A DNA stretch of 31,568 bases. Origin: Hymenoscyphus infarciens. Its lineage: Eukaryota > Ascomycota > Leotiomycetes > Helotiales > Helotiaceae. Each line of letters begins with the position of its first letter. The first letter of the stretch is position 1. The stretch lies in contig LLCB01000479.1 of the NCBI GenBank assembly GCA_001414345.1, positions 1 to 31,568 of the forward strand, given 5' to 3'. Under the pieces are notes generated by a model. That model was not told where the DNA came from and searched no databases. It worked only from the letters and a program-made list of their open reading frames with translations. Below are positions 19,222 through 29,778 of this stretch, in pieces. A program made the position numbers and the translations under genes.

Positions 19222-21732
19222 TTACGCATCATGAATGTTAGGACGTACACTCAAGCTTCTTCTCACAGCCTCATCCATTTCCTCACCCTCGCCGAGCTCT
19301 TCTGGCAGTAGAACCGCTCGATCGATGGCAACAGGCAAGCCACGATGACGACCACGTAACATAACGCCAATCAATATAAGCTTACTGCCAGTCTTCCACC
19401 CTCCAGAGAAAGAGTATGCTTGATCAGGAAGGCCGGTAGAGATACCTACGCATCCATAACCACTCACTACTTCAAAAACGACATTGAAGACTGAGTAGGT
19501 CAAAGGGTCTCTTTCGAAACTCGATGCTTCAATGATCATGATGAAGAGAACGGCGATGACTAGAAGCCAGAGATCGTGTGAGAGTTGAGACCGGATTTGT
19601 TGACGGACAAATTGTTGTGTACCAACGCCGACGCCTCTCAAGGTTGAAAATCCAACATCTGTGTTGGTGGCTTCGGTAATGGAACGTTTAAGTTTACCAA
19701 CAGCATTGAGTTTAGGTGTTCCGACTTCGCGGTAAGGTGAGTCTTCTGCGTAGATTCCAAGAGATCGCTCTTCGTAGACGTTGGAGTGTCGCATGGTAAT
19801 TACAACCGGATAAACTGAAACGTACATCATGATTACGTAGAGTACTTGGAGACCAATTCGAAGTGAGGAAATTGAGATAATCTACGCATTTTAGTACAAG
19901 TAATTTATGGTTGGGGTTGTGGGTTTGTAGCGAAAATTTCAACAAGTCAACTTACGTAGAATCCTCCACTTCTGACAGCAATAGCTTGAAATAATCCATC
20001 GAGGACCCGGAATTGTTTTGGGATAACCTCCACTTTTTCGTTGCCAATATTCAACACTTCAAAAGCAGCCCAGTCAATTCCATTGAGGCAAACGACCATG
20101 AAGAAGAGCCACCAAGTTTGAGCTGAGGGGAAGAGATTTGTGTAGACACGACGTGGATAGCGGAGAACGAATCGTAGGGTTGCTTTATGTTCCGGATGCT
20201 GGTCTGGAGATGGGCAAAGTAGACAAAGAAGCTTGAGCATGAGATAGAGAATTAGACGAAGGAAGAGTGGATATCTGTAAGCGAGGGTGTCAGCGAGTTC
20301 AGGAATTGTTGGTTGGTGACTGACGCAGTATTTCCAGCAAGAATCATTACACCCATGGTCATCAAAGCATAGACAGAGGTTTGGAATGGAATCTAAATTC
20401 GGTTAGTGGCGGCAGTCGGTTTATGGAAGGCAACAAACCATGTTGGCGTCTAATAGTGACATTCCCGAGTTGTTGAATGCGGAAGCTCCATTGAAGATTC
20501 CCAACCACCTATTCAAGAAACGAAAGATTAGTGCACACGCTCTAGCACGTTTGGGAAGACACTACATACCAAGGATTGACTCCATTAATCTCAATGACAC
20601 CCGCCTTATTGTGAGCCATGTAAGCCCCAAGACCAAGACATCCCAGAACTTGCCAAAGTGCCCAGTACAATGGAATAACATAAGCCAATAATGTGATAGC
20701 TCGGTACTCTACACCTCCTAAGTGTTCTCGTTCCTCCTTGGTCAACCCATGAAACTGTGAATTACGACCCTCGGTATCTTTGCCTAGATAGGACGGGTAA
20801 TGCATTTGGCTAATACTTTCATTCCCGCTTTGGGATTCATGATTAGAAGTGAAGCTTTTGTTTCGGTGACTTAGTTCGGTTCGGGAACGACGGTATGAAG
20901 AAGAATTCGGATTCGCACCCACCCCAGCAAAACTTAGGACTCGATTGCTGGCTGAAGAAGAGGGGTGTGCGTAGTGCATGATATTGTCATGTTGAATCGG
21001 TGCGATATCCTCGCTTCCTTCCCCCAAGACTGCTCCACCCGGCCTTGTTGCATCATTACCCGAGTCCTCTATACCTTCATTTGTGGCATATCCTTCCTCC
21101 TCATGAGCCGGTAGCTGGGTGGCTACCGGCCCACTTTGAAAGGGCTGGGAAGTCGGATCTCTTGGACCGGAGTGCCTACTTTCAAACTCGCTCTTATCCA
21201 TAGGCTCATCCGTTGCCCTTGCTTGCTGGTGTCTCTTGATTGCCAGAAGTTCTGCAGCCGAAGAGCCCGTAGTGCGTCTCCGTTCTCTTCTCGCTTCACT
21301 TTGAGCCTTGACCACATAATGCAACCGCTGTTCGAATACCCTTTTTCTAGTCCAGACCGTTGAAATGCTGACAAAAATCGCACTCCCAATCACAATCAAA
21401 AACCATAAAATGAACTGTTGAAAAGTATTCATCTCAGAGAGGTTGACAGTGTTGAGACCAGTTTCCGTCATTGCAGAGACGACGAGGAAGAGCGAGTCGA
21501 TAAACGAAATTGAGTGGGCAGGCTTGGAAGACCCCCAGAATATGAGGGAAAATAAGAGGCAGGTGAAAATAAAGTAGGAGTAATGGACCGTTATGAAGTT
21601 TAGAGGCGGTAAATAACCTCGTATGGTTTTGACTCGGTCGTCTTTTTTCATGGCGTCAAGGCCTCGATTAGGAGACATGGTGGCAATCCGGTAAGTCTTA
21701 CGACGAGTGTCTTTAGATTCTTGAGAGTCCAA
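19222..21732 (-). CDS. trk1: TRK-family high-affinity potassium transporter
   Basis: Five exons on - (21732-20570, 20508-20439, 20392-20325, 20274-19956, 19881-19222) encode about 759 residues. Introns are 46-74 bp; the third uses a weaker donor, GTCAGT. The four MPM repeats of the TRK/HKT fold are visible through their pore loops, each with the filter glycine: SAMTETGLNTVNLS, FNGASAFNNSGMSLL, AIAVRSGGFY and VSGYGCVGISTG. A long hydrophilic loop (about residues 140-330) lies between repeats 1 and 2, as in fungal TRKs. The C-terminus carries the family block MLRGRHRGLPVAIDRAVLLP. It should take up K+ at the plasma membrane using the membrane potential. In-frame ATGs at 21678 and 21651 are alternative starts. 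Confidence 0.95.
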
Positions 21733-22269
21733 TATTGAGGGGGTATTTCCAGAAAGTGGGCAAGTCTAAATAGATATTTTGGGTATTTTGAACCTTTGCA
21801 AGGGTCCATGTGATTTGCTCTTGGCGTTGCCGGTCCGTCCCGAAGAGCTGCCGAAGTCAATATTTCAGTGGCCTACTCGATAGATAACTCCCGAGGTCGT
21901 TATAGAAGCAAAGAAGTGTCTCAAAAGGTGGTGTAATAACTTGATTTTCCCCAATCTTTTGAGTTTCTAATGGTGGTAGGTCACGTGTAGGGCGTTTTCA
22001 GCTCGTAGAGCTTGATTCGCTGTAGCCTGTCCGGGCCCCACTCTGCAAGTTTGTTCTGCCTTGAGCCTACCTACCTTCCGTCATCTCCACAAGGCTACAA
22101 CCTCTCTTGTCTATGAGGACTACCTTCTCCCGAGATAGTTAGGGCAAATATCTCAACTGTGATGATGGTGTCTAATGGTGGTTCCCTGTCGGCACAGCCC
22201 CGCAAACAGCCTCGTCGACCTGCGATATATGTCTTCAGTTTTTTTATCTAACTGCACTAGCACTTTCAG
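21733..22269. other. Intergenic upstream of trk1; possible lost first exon of the NACHT gene
   Basis: It contains the trk1 promoter. The stretch just before 22270 has the look of an intron 3' end (CTAACTGCAC...TTTCAG). The first exon of the NACHT pseudogene may therefore lie around 22150-22220, but no convincing start is recognised. Confidence 0.45.
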
Positions 22270-25200
22270 GGAATATCATCCAATTTGTTGAGTTTAGGTT
22301 CAAGTTACTCTCCAGATCAGGAGAGTTGTATGGATCCTCGGCTGAATCTTATGACGAACTTGAGTTAGTCACAACTGACCTTCAAGGCTTAATTGCTAGG
22401 TTACGGGAGCGTTTTCTGTCCTGGGGACAGAGACAAGGCTCCCAGTATAGAGGACCAAGAAGCTCTGACAAGTTTCCGTAGAGTTGGTGATGAAGCGGCA
22501 AAGTTGAGGTGGCCGAGGAACTGGTCGGATAGCTGAAAAAGCTAAAGCTTGATCATTAATGAGCCTCAGACTTGCAATCAAGGGCTTGTGGAGCGAGAAT
22601 GAAGTGGCCAACTTAACAACAAAACTCTGTTCTCTTCGACAAACGTTAGTGTCGCATGTCTTATTCTCGATCAGGAAAGTAAGACCTTATCACATACTGT
22701 AGCTGGTGCTAACTTGAGTATCAGAGAGAATCTTGGTGCTGATTCTTTAAGAACATCAGCACGTTTCGATACCCTTGATCGTCAAACTCAACATATATTT
22801 ACTTCAATGGTCGAATCGAGTGAGCATCTTAAAGGAAACGTCTCATGAAGTTTTCGCGAGGGCTTGAATGCGCTCACAATCATGATCAGCCAGCTTCTCG
22901 GTGGCCTGGAGGACAAGAATACGAACGAACACCTACGAACTCGCGATGTGCGAATACCAAAGTTCTCGACCAATGAAGTCACCAATCATATCAGAAATTG
23001 AGATGTTAAACGTCTCAGACAGCTCTGAACTAAAACTGCGATACTCGGTACAGGACGCTCTTCTTGGAAGCCTGAAATACGCCCCAATGACCAGCCGGTA
23101 TGAAAGTGTTTTAGAGGCACATCCCGAAACTTTCAAGTGACTTTTGCCAATTCTACCAACGCTGTACTTACTTGGAGCAATCTATCAGACTTGTTCAAAT
23201 CTGGTAGTGGCGTATACTGGATTTGTGGAAAGACAAGCAGTGGGAAAACCACCCTGTGAAACACATTCACGACGATCACCAGACGCGAAAACTTAACGGG
23301 AGTGGGCTGCAGCATCTCCATTCTGCTTTGCTTCCTTTTTTTGGAACAGCGGAACTAGTGATCAAAGGTCGCAGGTTGGGTTGCTCCACACTCTCCTCTT
23401 CCAGATTTTGAGATCACACCCAGACTTATTCCCTATAGTACTTCCTACTGTAATGGGCTCGATGCTACTCGATCGCTGTCAAGCAAGACTAGATAACCCG
23501 GAACTACGAAGTTGACCCTTGGACCTTGCAAAGTCTAAAGGATGCATTGAGAACACTCGTTAAATCAAAAAATGATTCTGTTCAAAAATGTTGTTATATT
23601 TATTTTATTGACGGGCTTGACGAATTTCACAGCGATCACGAGGAAATGGCTCTGCTTATGCTAGAAATCACAAGATCTAAAGACATAAAGGTTTGTTTGT
23701 CAAGTCTACCATGGGTAGTCTTCGAAGGTCTTTTCAGCAGCTCGGCGATGCTCAGGCTTCAAAATCTTACCCATGCCGACATTGAGAAGTATGTTAGAGA
23801 TAAATTACATCTCAACCGCGCGTACCAACGACGTATTGTTTCGGGATGTCCATCCAAAAGAGATCTTGTACATGAAAGCGTAGACAAGTCCAAAGGTGTC
23901 TTCCTGTGGGTAACACTGGTTATACGATCTTTGCTTGATGAATTTCTCAACCGGGATGAGATGTTCCGCTTGTGGAAAAGGTTTGATCTCATGCCTCCAG
24001 AACTGGAGTCCTTATATAGCCATTTTTTAACTCTGGTTGAGCCAATCTATTTGCTATGGGTTTCCAAGGCTTTCCAGATCGCCAAACCAACCAAATCAAC
24101 GAGATACGGCAGCGACTTACAATTTCTGACCTTTCCTTAGCAATCAATGAAAAAACCAGGGCAACAGATTTTCAAACTCAATCAGGAGTCTCGACATACA
24201 TAGGATATGGAAGGGAAACTACTGAACTTCCGCCATTCCTACTGTCTGACTAGAATAAACAGACCTCTGAAGAACTTACGACGAGTGCTAACGTACTGCT
24301 GTAAAAAAAAAGTGCGAGGGCGTATTTGTGTGGTTAACAGCACGATGCCCTGGATTTCTCTAAGTTTCAAATGTTGGAAACAAGGTATCCTCTTGCTCTT
24401 TCGTTTGGATATTTCGCAGAGCAGCGAGAGATTTCCTAGCGATCAAAGAAAAATGAACGAAGCGTGCTCGAGATGATGCCATTCATTTCCATCCAAGCAC
24501 CGCAATGATGAGAACCTGCCTCATTAAGCTCCAACTTCCCCCCATTCTTCTCAAAAGCCAGCTATCAATGGTTGAACCAGTCCGCGCGATTGATGTGGTA
24601 ACTGATTTTATGGTCTTTGCTCACCACGCGGATGCGCACTGCGAGAGCCACGAAGCACTGTTTGCATTCTTGGATCAACTTCAATACAAATTAAACAAAT
24701 ACGACAGACAGCATGAGGAATGGCAGGGATAATGACCAATGTATAGTGGAGTTGATGAACCACGAAGGGGGTTCTAATGTATAGAACTTTTTGGAACCAA
24801 GTACCTTTGTACAGCCTAGAAGCGTACGTCTGTAGGGAGATTTCTACCAAACGAATCGACTCTAGGCAATTAACTGGTGAACCGCCACGCTTTTGCTTAC
24901 GCTTATAAGCCCAAGTGACTACCTCACACTCAGCCTTCTACCCATCGATCGCAAAATAGTGGAAGCATTACGGAAAATAGGCGCTGATCCCCTCGAATAT
25001 TCCAACCTTTCTTCGAGTATCTAGGAGCACTTTCTTTAAAGTTTAACCAGCAAAAAATTCAGGGAGGGATTCTTCCGCTGTAAACACAACAACCACCTGC
25101 GGTAATTGAAATTCATGCTTTTACTCGTGCGAGCTGATGCCCGTCCAAACGCTCTAGTAATTAACGACGAAGGCGAAGAAACATCGGCACTCCAAATTGT

Positions 25201-25579
25201 CGAAAGTACGCTCAAAAAGCAATTTCCGCGCGCGGCCGCTCCACTGTTGAGCGAACTTGAAGATCGGGTGCAATGACTATCAGACTGCAGGGAAATGAGC
25301 CATGTGAAGAAGATCGAGATAGAACGAGTATCAAGGAGCAGGAAGAGAAAGGCCTCGCCCGTTCAGGAGAGCGAAGAGAAAGAGATCGTCTCCCCAGAAG
25401 TAAATCAGACTAAAAAAGCAAGACCGGGGATGTGGAAAGAAGGAGAGAAAGGGAGAAGAAAAGACAAGAGTGAAGAGGATGGGAGGAGAGGATGGGAGAA
25501 GCGAGAGGGGAAGGCAAGCGATACAGAGAGCCGCAGAAGGCGAAGCAGGCGAAATCATATGAAAAGAGGGCATAGGTGA
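22270..25579 (+). pseudogene. NACHT-NTPase (fungal NLR-like) pseudogene
   Basis: Pieces of one protein follow in order but in changing frames. An N-terminal helical part (GNIIQFVEF, then LAIKGLWSENEVANL) comes before a 46-bp intron (22679-22724) and an FDTLDRQTQHIF block. Next come SLKYAPMTSRYESV, a Walker A at 23226-23252 (CGKTSSGKTTL), FFWNSGTSDQRSQ, and a Walker B at about 23604-23627 (FIDGLDEF). GVFLWVTLVIRSLL and an EPVRAIDVVTDFMVFAHHAD segment (24505-24732) follow, then an ankyrin-like end with a basic Lys/Arg tail (25295-25579). Stops at 22846, 23256 and 25273, and single-base shifts near 23138 and 23256, break it. Such STAND NTPases act in fungal non-self recognition and programmed cell death. 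This copy cannot make a full product; an assembly error is less likely because neighbouring genes are intact. Confidence 0.88.
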
Positions 25580-26515
25580 AAGAAGCTAAGTTTTTAATAA
25601 TGCTTTCATTGGTGAGTGACCGTTTTAGAAAGAGAAGTTCGTTCACAAAAAGTCAACATCAAAAAGTAGAGGCAAGACAGACACCACACATGGTTCAAGC
25701 TAATTTGAGCTTGTATTCTTCCTTCTTTCTTCATCTCTCTCTTCTCGTCTACCAAATCTCTCATCCACCTCTCAATCTCAGGACGTCTCCCAAGAAAAGA
25801 AAAGGTTTCCAAGGCTAGGTCTTCCAACAACACATACATCATATAAACCCTCATCAACATATGAATTCTTGATGCCATATAAATGCAGCCCCCACCGCAC
25901 CACCCCTTTCCCTGCATCCCTCCCTACTCTCCGTTCTCTGAAAAATCCAAAGAACAATGATACTAAATAAAATATCGCGAACCAAGAAAAAAAAATAGGC
26001 AGAAAAACGGGATATGTCCCCTTTCTATTCCCCAACGCCAGACTGTTTCCCAGCCCCGGAGAAATCCAAAGAGCACAGTCAAATTTTAAGTCCCTCAGAG
26101 TAATGACATGTAAAATTATACATAAAAAAAAGGGACCGGAACACCTGAACAAAGTAAAAAGGAAGTTTTTCCCAAACTATGCAAAAAAATGCGTATAACG
26201 TACAACGCCTGTGTGAATAAAAGCGAACACATGACGTGAGAAGGTGGTATTTCCGGAGCGAAATGAAATGGTTCGGTATTATGGTTGTAGTTGGGTCGAT
26301 GATATAGATGTTTATATCTCTTATAAGTTGTTTCGATTTTTAAATCGCTACTCTACCGCGAAGGGAGTGAGAGGGTCGGAATCCGTTGGGTGCTTGGTCG
26401 CAATGGCGTTACCAGCTTGGTGACCCGGCTCGACGATTGTGTTGTGTGGCGGCTCGGCGCTTTTATAAAGGCAGACCTCGGGAAAGGGGGTATCATAGTA
26501 TTACTCGAATCTATC
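25580..26515. other. Intergenic between NACHT relic and png1
   Basis: No gene is recognised. It holds the 3' flank of png1 (minus strand). Several homopurine and A-rich runs occur around 25920-26200. The frames at 25606-25917 and 25778-26152 (-) have no recognisable features. Confidence 0.5.
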
Positions 26516-27984
26516 TCAAAGTCCGCGTTGCGATGGGTCTCTTGGTGAGCGGTATCGTCCATTCTCTCCTCGAGCATTAACCCATTCTTGAGCTCCGCTT
26601 TGTCGCCCGGCTGGTTGCTCTGCTGGTAGCTTTTGATCCTCGGAATGTTGCCTTGGGAGTGGCGCTGCCGATTGCTCGCCAGGTCGGATGTTGGATACAA
26701 CGGATTGTGCAATCGATGAAATGACATATCCTCTGAGCTCCTTGTCCTCGAGATGGTCCTCCTTTTCTAGTCGAAAGCGTTCGTCCTTGGCCATGTTGGA
26801 TCGTCGGAGGTTTCGAATCTCGTTCATAATGTAAAGCATGACTTCTTCCGGACATCTTGTTCGCTCCAACGCCTGCTCTGCCTTGCGGACATATCTTCTG
26901 GTCACATCCGTTGCTCCATCAATTGAAAATGCGACACAGTATGTCATCTTCTTTCCCCACCCATCAGCGTATAATCGTGGGTTGTCCCAAGCCTCCTCAC
27001 AAGCGTCCACGTGAATCCATCGCTTTTGCTGCTCAGAATAAACCTCAGTCCAGACATGGTCTTCCATGTTCCACACCCATCGTACTCGTCCTCCAACAGC
27101 GCGACACAACATGCTGAAAACGTTGGCCCATTCTCCACATCGTCCTTTCCGGGTTTGTAGTAATCGCCACACATCAGCATATCGTGGAAATCGCTCGTAG
27201 GATCCGCAGTCACCAGCCGAGCATTTATATAATTCCACTCGTAATGCTCCATATGCTGACTCTTCGGGTGTGGGTGGTGTCATGCCTTGCGCAATCGTTG
27301 GTGACATACAGACGGAACATGGTGGGTTGTTGACCCAGGAGAAGAACGTCCGCTTGAACCACCTATTAAGAATTAGAGAAGCTCAATTCCACCATTGACG
27401 AGAATCACATACCTTAATAATGCGCGAATGACACAGTCTTGGTAACCCCATTCTGGTTGTCTTCCATCACCCATACTCTCGGCCTGCGCTTGAAGCACTT
27501 GACTCTCTTCCTCGGCCTCGCCATAAATCCGATCCAGGGGAATGACCTGCAGTGCCTCGTCTAACAGTCCCGGGTTCTCGTACTTTGTTGGAGTTAATGA
27601 CAATGAGATTAATAAGTTTCGGAACTTTTGCGACGCTGCGTCGGCTGGTGGTGAGGGGACCTTTGGTTGGCTTCGTAGTGATGCGTATGACGGAGGGGTT
27701 GAGCTGTAAGGTGGTTGTTGTTGCTGGCCACTTGATGTAGTCGGTCGGTATCCCGATGATGAAGGGGATGGTGGAGGCTTGGAGGAGGATGATGATTGAG
27801 CTTTTAGGTTGTTGGAGGAAGCTCGTTCCCTTGGAGCTGGCGACGTCGTCCGCGATCGCGAGTCGAGATCGTTCAGTCTCCTCGTCCGTAATAAGCCCTC
27901 GAACTGTGCAGTCAATCCCTTGGCCCAATTCTCGTCGACGTGTTCCCCATTCTGTGCTGACCCAAGGTCATTCGTTCGGTCCAT
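26516..27984 (-). CDS. png1: PNG1, peptide:N-glycanase-like transglutaminase-fold protein
   Basis: Two exons on - (27984-27413, 27362-26516) with a 50-bp intron encode 472 residues. The N-terminus has the fungal block [18 protein letters not shown], a Ser/Pro/Gln-rich linker, and then the catalytic core. Zinc ligands are C206, C209 (PCSVC), C238 and C243. The triad is C266 ([11 protein letters not shown]), H293 ([10 protein letters not shown]) and D310 (WIHVDACEE), with the same 27- and 17-residue spacings as yeast Png1. It removes N-glycans from misfolded glycoproteins in the cytosol during ERAD, typically with Rad23 and the proteasome. The frame is open upstream to an ATG at 28257 (91 more residues, Gln/His-rich); I prefer 27984 because the family starts just before the WAK block. 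The C-terminal tail is low in complexity. Confidence 0.95.
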
Positions 27985-28608
27985 CACGTCGACTGTGAGG
28001 AAGATGTCGAGGCTACCGAAAACGTCTCCCACTTCGTCCTGATCCTGCCACTCTTCTGGTTCCTGTCGGTCCTGGTGATGGTGTTGTTGTTGTTGACTCT
28101 TACTTGGATCTGGAATCCCGGCCTCGTGGAATATTGGTGGAGGATATGGACCGTAGGTGTTGGAACGAGTGTAGTGTTGGGTGTGGAGTGTTGGAGCCTT
28201 CATGGGAGGGTTCAACAAGGACCACCACCTCATGCACAGCCCGGCCAGTCGTCGCAATCGCCCCCCTCGCTAAGCAGATTTCAGGCTAGTCGCAAGGCAC
28301 CGAAATAGATGCCAGAGATGCGCAGTTTTGGGGCTGTAGAAGGAAGTAGATATTCCAACGAGAGGCCGTATAGTATGATTAGTAGTTTGGGAGAAAGATG
28401 AGATTATTCACACTTTTGCAAAAGGAAGATAGCGTTGGTGGTCAACTAGAGGAGAGGAGTGAGATATTGGTTTTGGGTTGCGTGCACCTCCAACGCAGTG
28501 CAGTGAGTAGAGTCTGGTGATTGCGTACGAGTAGGGGAAGAGTAGAAGAGTACGCGTGGAGGCAGCTGCGAGACAGTGCAAGTCTGCTTTGGGACTGAAG
28601 CGAGAGAG
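27985..28608. promoter_or_regulatory. Upstream region of png1
   Basis: It contains the 5' UTR or an N-terminal extension (27985-28257 is open in frame) and the promoter. No TATA box is obvious. Confidence 0.45.
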
Positions 28609-28661
28609 GCCCATAAAAGGCCCATAAAAGGCCCATAAAAAGCCCATAAAAAGCCCATAAA
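28609..28661. repeat. 11-bp minisatellite
   Basis: Nearly five tandem copies of GCCCATAAAAG/GCCCATAAAAA (units begin at 28609, 28620, 28631, 28642 and 28653). On the minus strand this gives a run of short overlapping frames that read as a repeated WAFYG-like peptide, which I do not regard as coding. Confidence 0.92.
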
Positions 28662-29589
28662 TTCAGACTAAGCCTGCCGCGCCCAGAGGGGGGATCGCTG
28701 GAAGGAGCCACACAGAAAGTCAGGTCACCGCCAGAGTGGAGCAACCTTGAAAAGCGGCCCTACGCGAAGTGCATCGTGATTGGCCACAGGGCTTTGCTTT
28801 TCGGATCTCACGCAGCAGTGCGTGGCCGCGCTGACGACGACTTCTTAAGACAATTTCTTAAGAACTGCCTGAGGTTGCAGGGAAAGAATCCCTTGTGATT
28901 GGCCGATTGACGCTCGAGGCTGACTAAAAGCTTTTCATCTGGGGAAGTTTAGTCATATTCCGTACGGCGGGTGCGAGTGCAGGTATCACGTGCACCGCGC
29001 AGATGTTATTTGCGGGTGGTCTGGACTCTTACTGGATGCGGCAAGTCACGTCCGAAGCAACCCTATCAACCCTAATCTACGTCTCAATAGCAGACCAGAT
29101 ATACGCAATACCGGTAGGTAAATACTTACTGAATACTGAGTTTGGCAAATACCGCTATCCGTCAACGAATTCATCCAAAGAAATCTCCTATCTATTTCTA
29201 GGCGCTTTTACTCTCACCTCAAAATCACAACGCCCATCATCGTCGCCCTGAAAAGACGAAGCGAAATGCAGGCGAATCGACCAGGCGTTCATGGTCTGGT
29301 CTTCGTACCGAGTCGAGACTCGAGTACCAAAAACCGCCCCAATCTGGAGCCTTGGTCCGTCGAGATACGCCCTTCTGAAACTACGGAACATGAGCCTCGC
29401 CTCGCCTCAGTGACGAAGCGCGCGCACAACCTTTTATGCCCTCGGAAAACTGACGTTATCTTTTTCCACTACAGCTCTCCCGGAAACAAGGGGTCCCGTT
29501 GGCCTACAAAGCAATGCACTCAGCCCGTTCCATTGACATTTTCATCTGATTCGACCACGGGCATGAAAAAAGAAGCGAACTCCGACCCT
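28662..29589. other. GC-richer intergenic stretch
   Basis: No gene is recognised, although frames at 29003-29251 and 29266-29595 (+) and 29188-29391 (-) are open. GTGATTGGCC occurs twice, at 28777-28786 and 28895-28904, each an inverted CCAAT box. They are about 118 bp apart and could serve the png1 promoter or an unrecognised transcript. Confidence 0.4.
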
Positions 29590-29745
29590 GCTTAGGGCCT
29601 GGTCACAGCGTTACGACGCCACCCAAAGAAGGGAGGTGAGACACGCTAAGCTACGTAGGTCCGCTACTGCTTAGGGCCTGGTCACAGCGTTACGACGCCA
29701 CCTAAAGAAGGGAGGTGAGACACGCTAAGCTACGTAGGTTCGCTA
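29590..29745. repeat. Tandem duplication with 79-bp period
   Basis: Two copies (29590-29668 and 29669-29745) begin GCTTAGGGCCTGGTCACAGC and end near CTACGTAGGTYCGCTA. They differ at only two or so positions, both C/T. It lies immediately before the AT-rich satellite. The 10-mer GCTAAGCTAC inside it is also found, in reverse complement, in the palindrome of the satellite. Confidence 0.92.
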
Positions 29746-29778
29746 ATATCGTAGTTTTATAAATTTATTAATATAATA

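Noticed and set aside
26353..26727. 124-codon minus-strand frame overlapping the png1 3' end
   Set aside because: It is in a different frame from the catalytic core, and the core's own frame continues naturally to its stop at 26516.
27552..28042. Plus-strand frames over png1
   Set aside because: They lie antisense to the Ser/Pro/Gln-rich linker of png1, with no domain or promoter support.
28408..28744. Minus-strand frames with repeated WAFYG-like peptide
   Set aside because: The peptide repeats are only the translation of the 11-bp minisatellite and occur in several frames at once.
29003..29595. Two plus-strand and one minus-strand frames of 67-109 codons
   Set aside because: No recognisable motif; the plus-strand frame at 29266 ends inside the tandem duplication.
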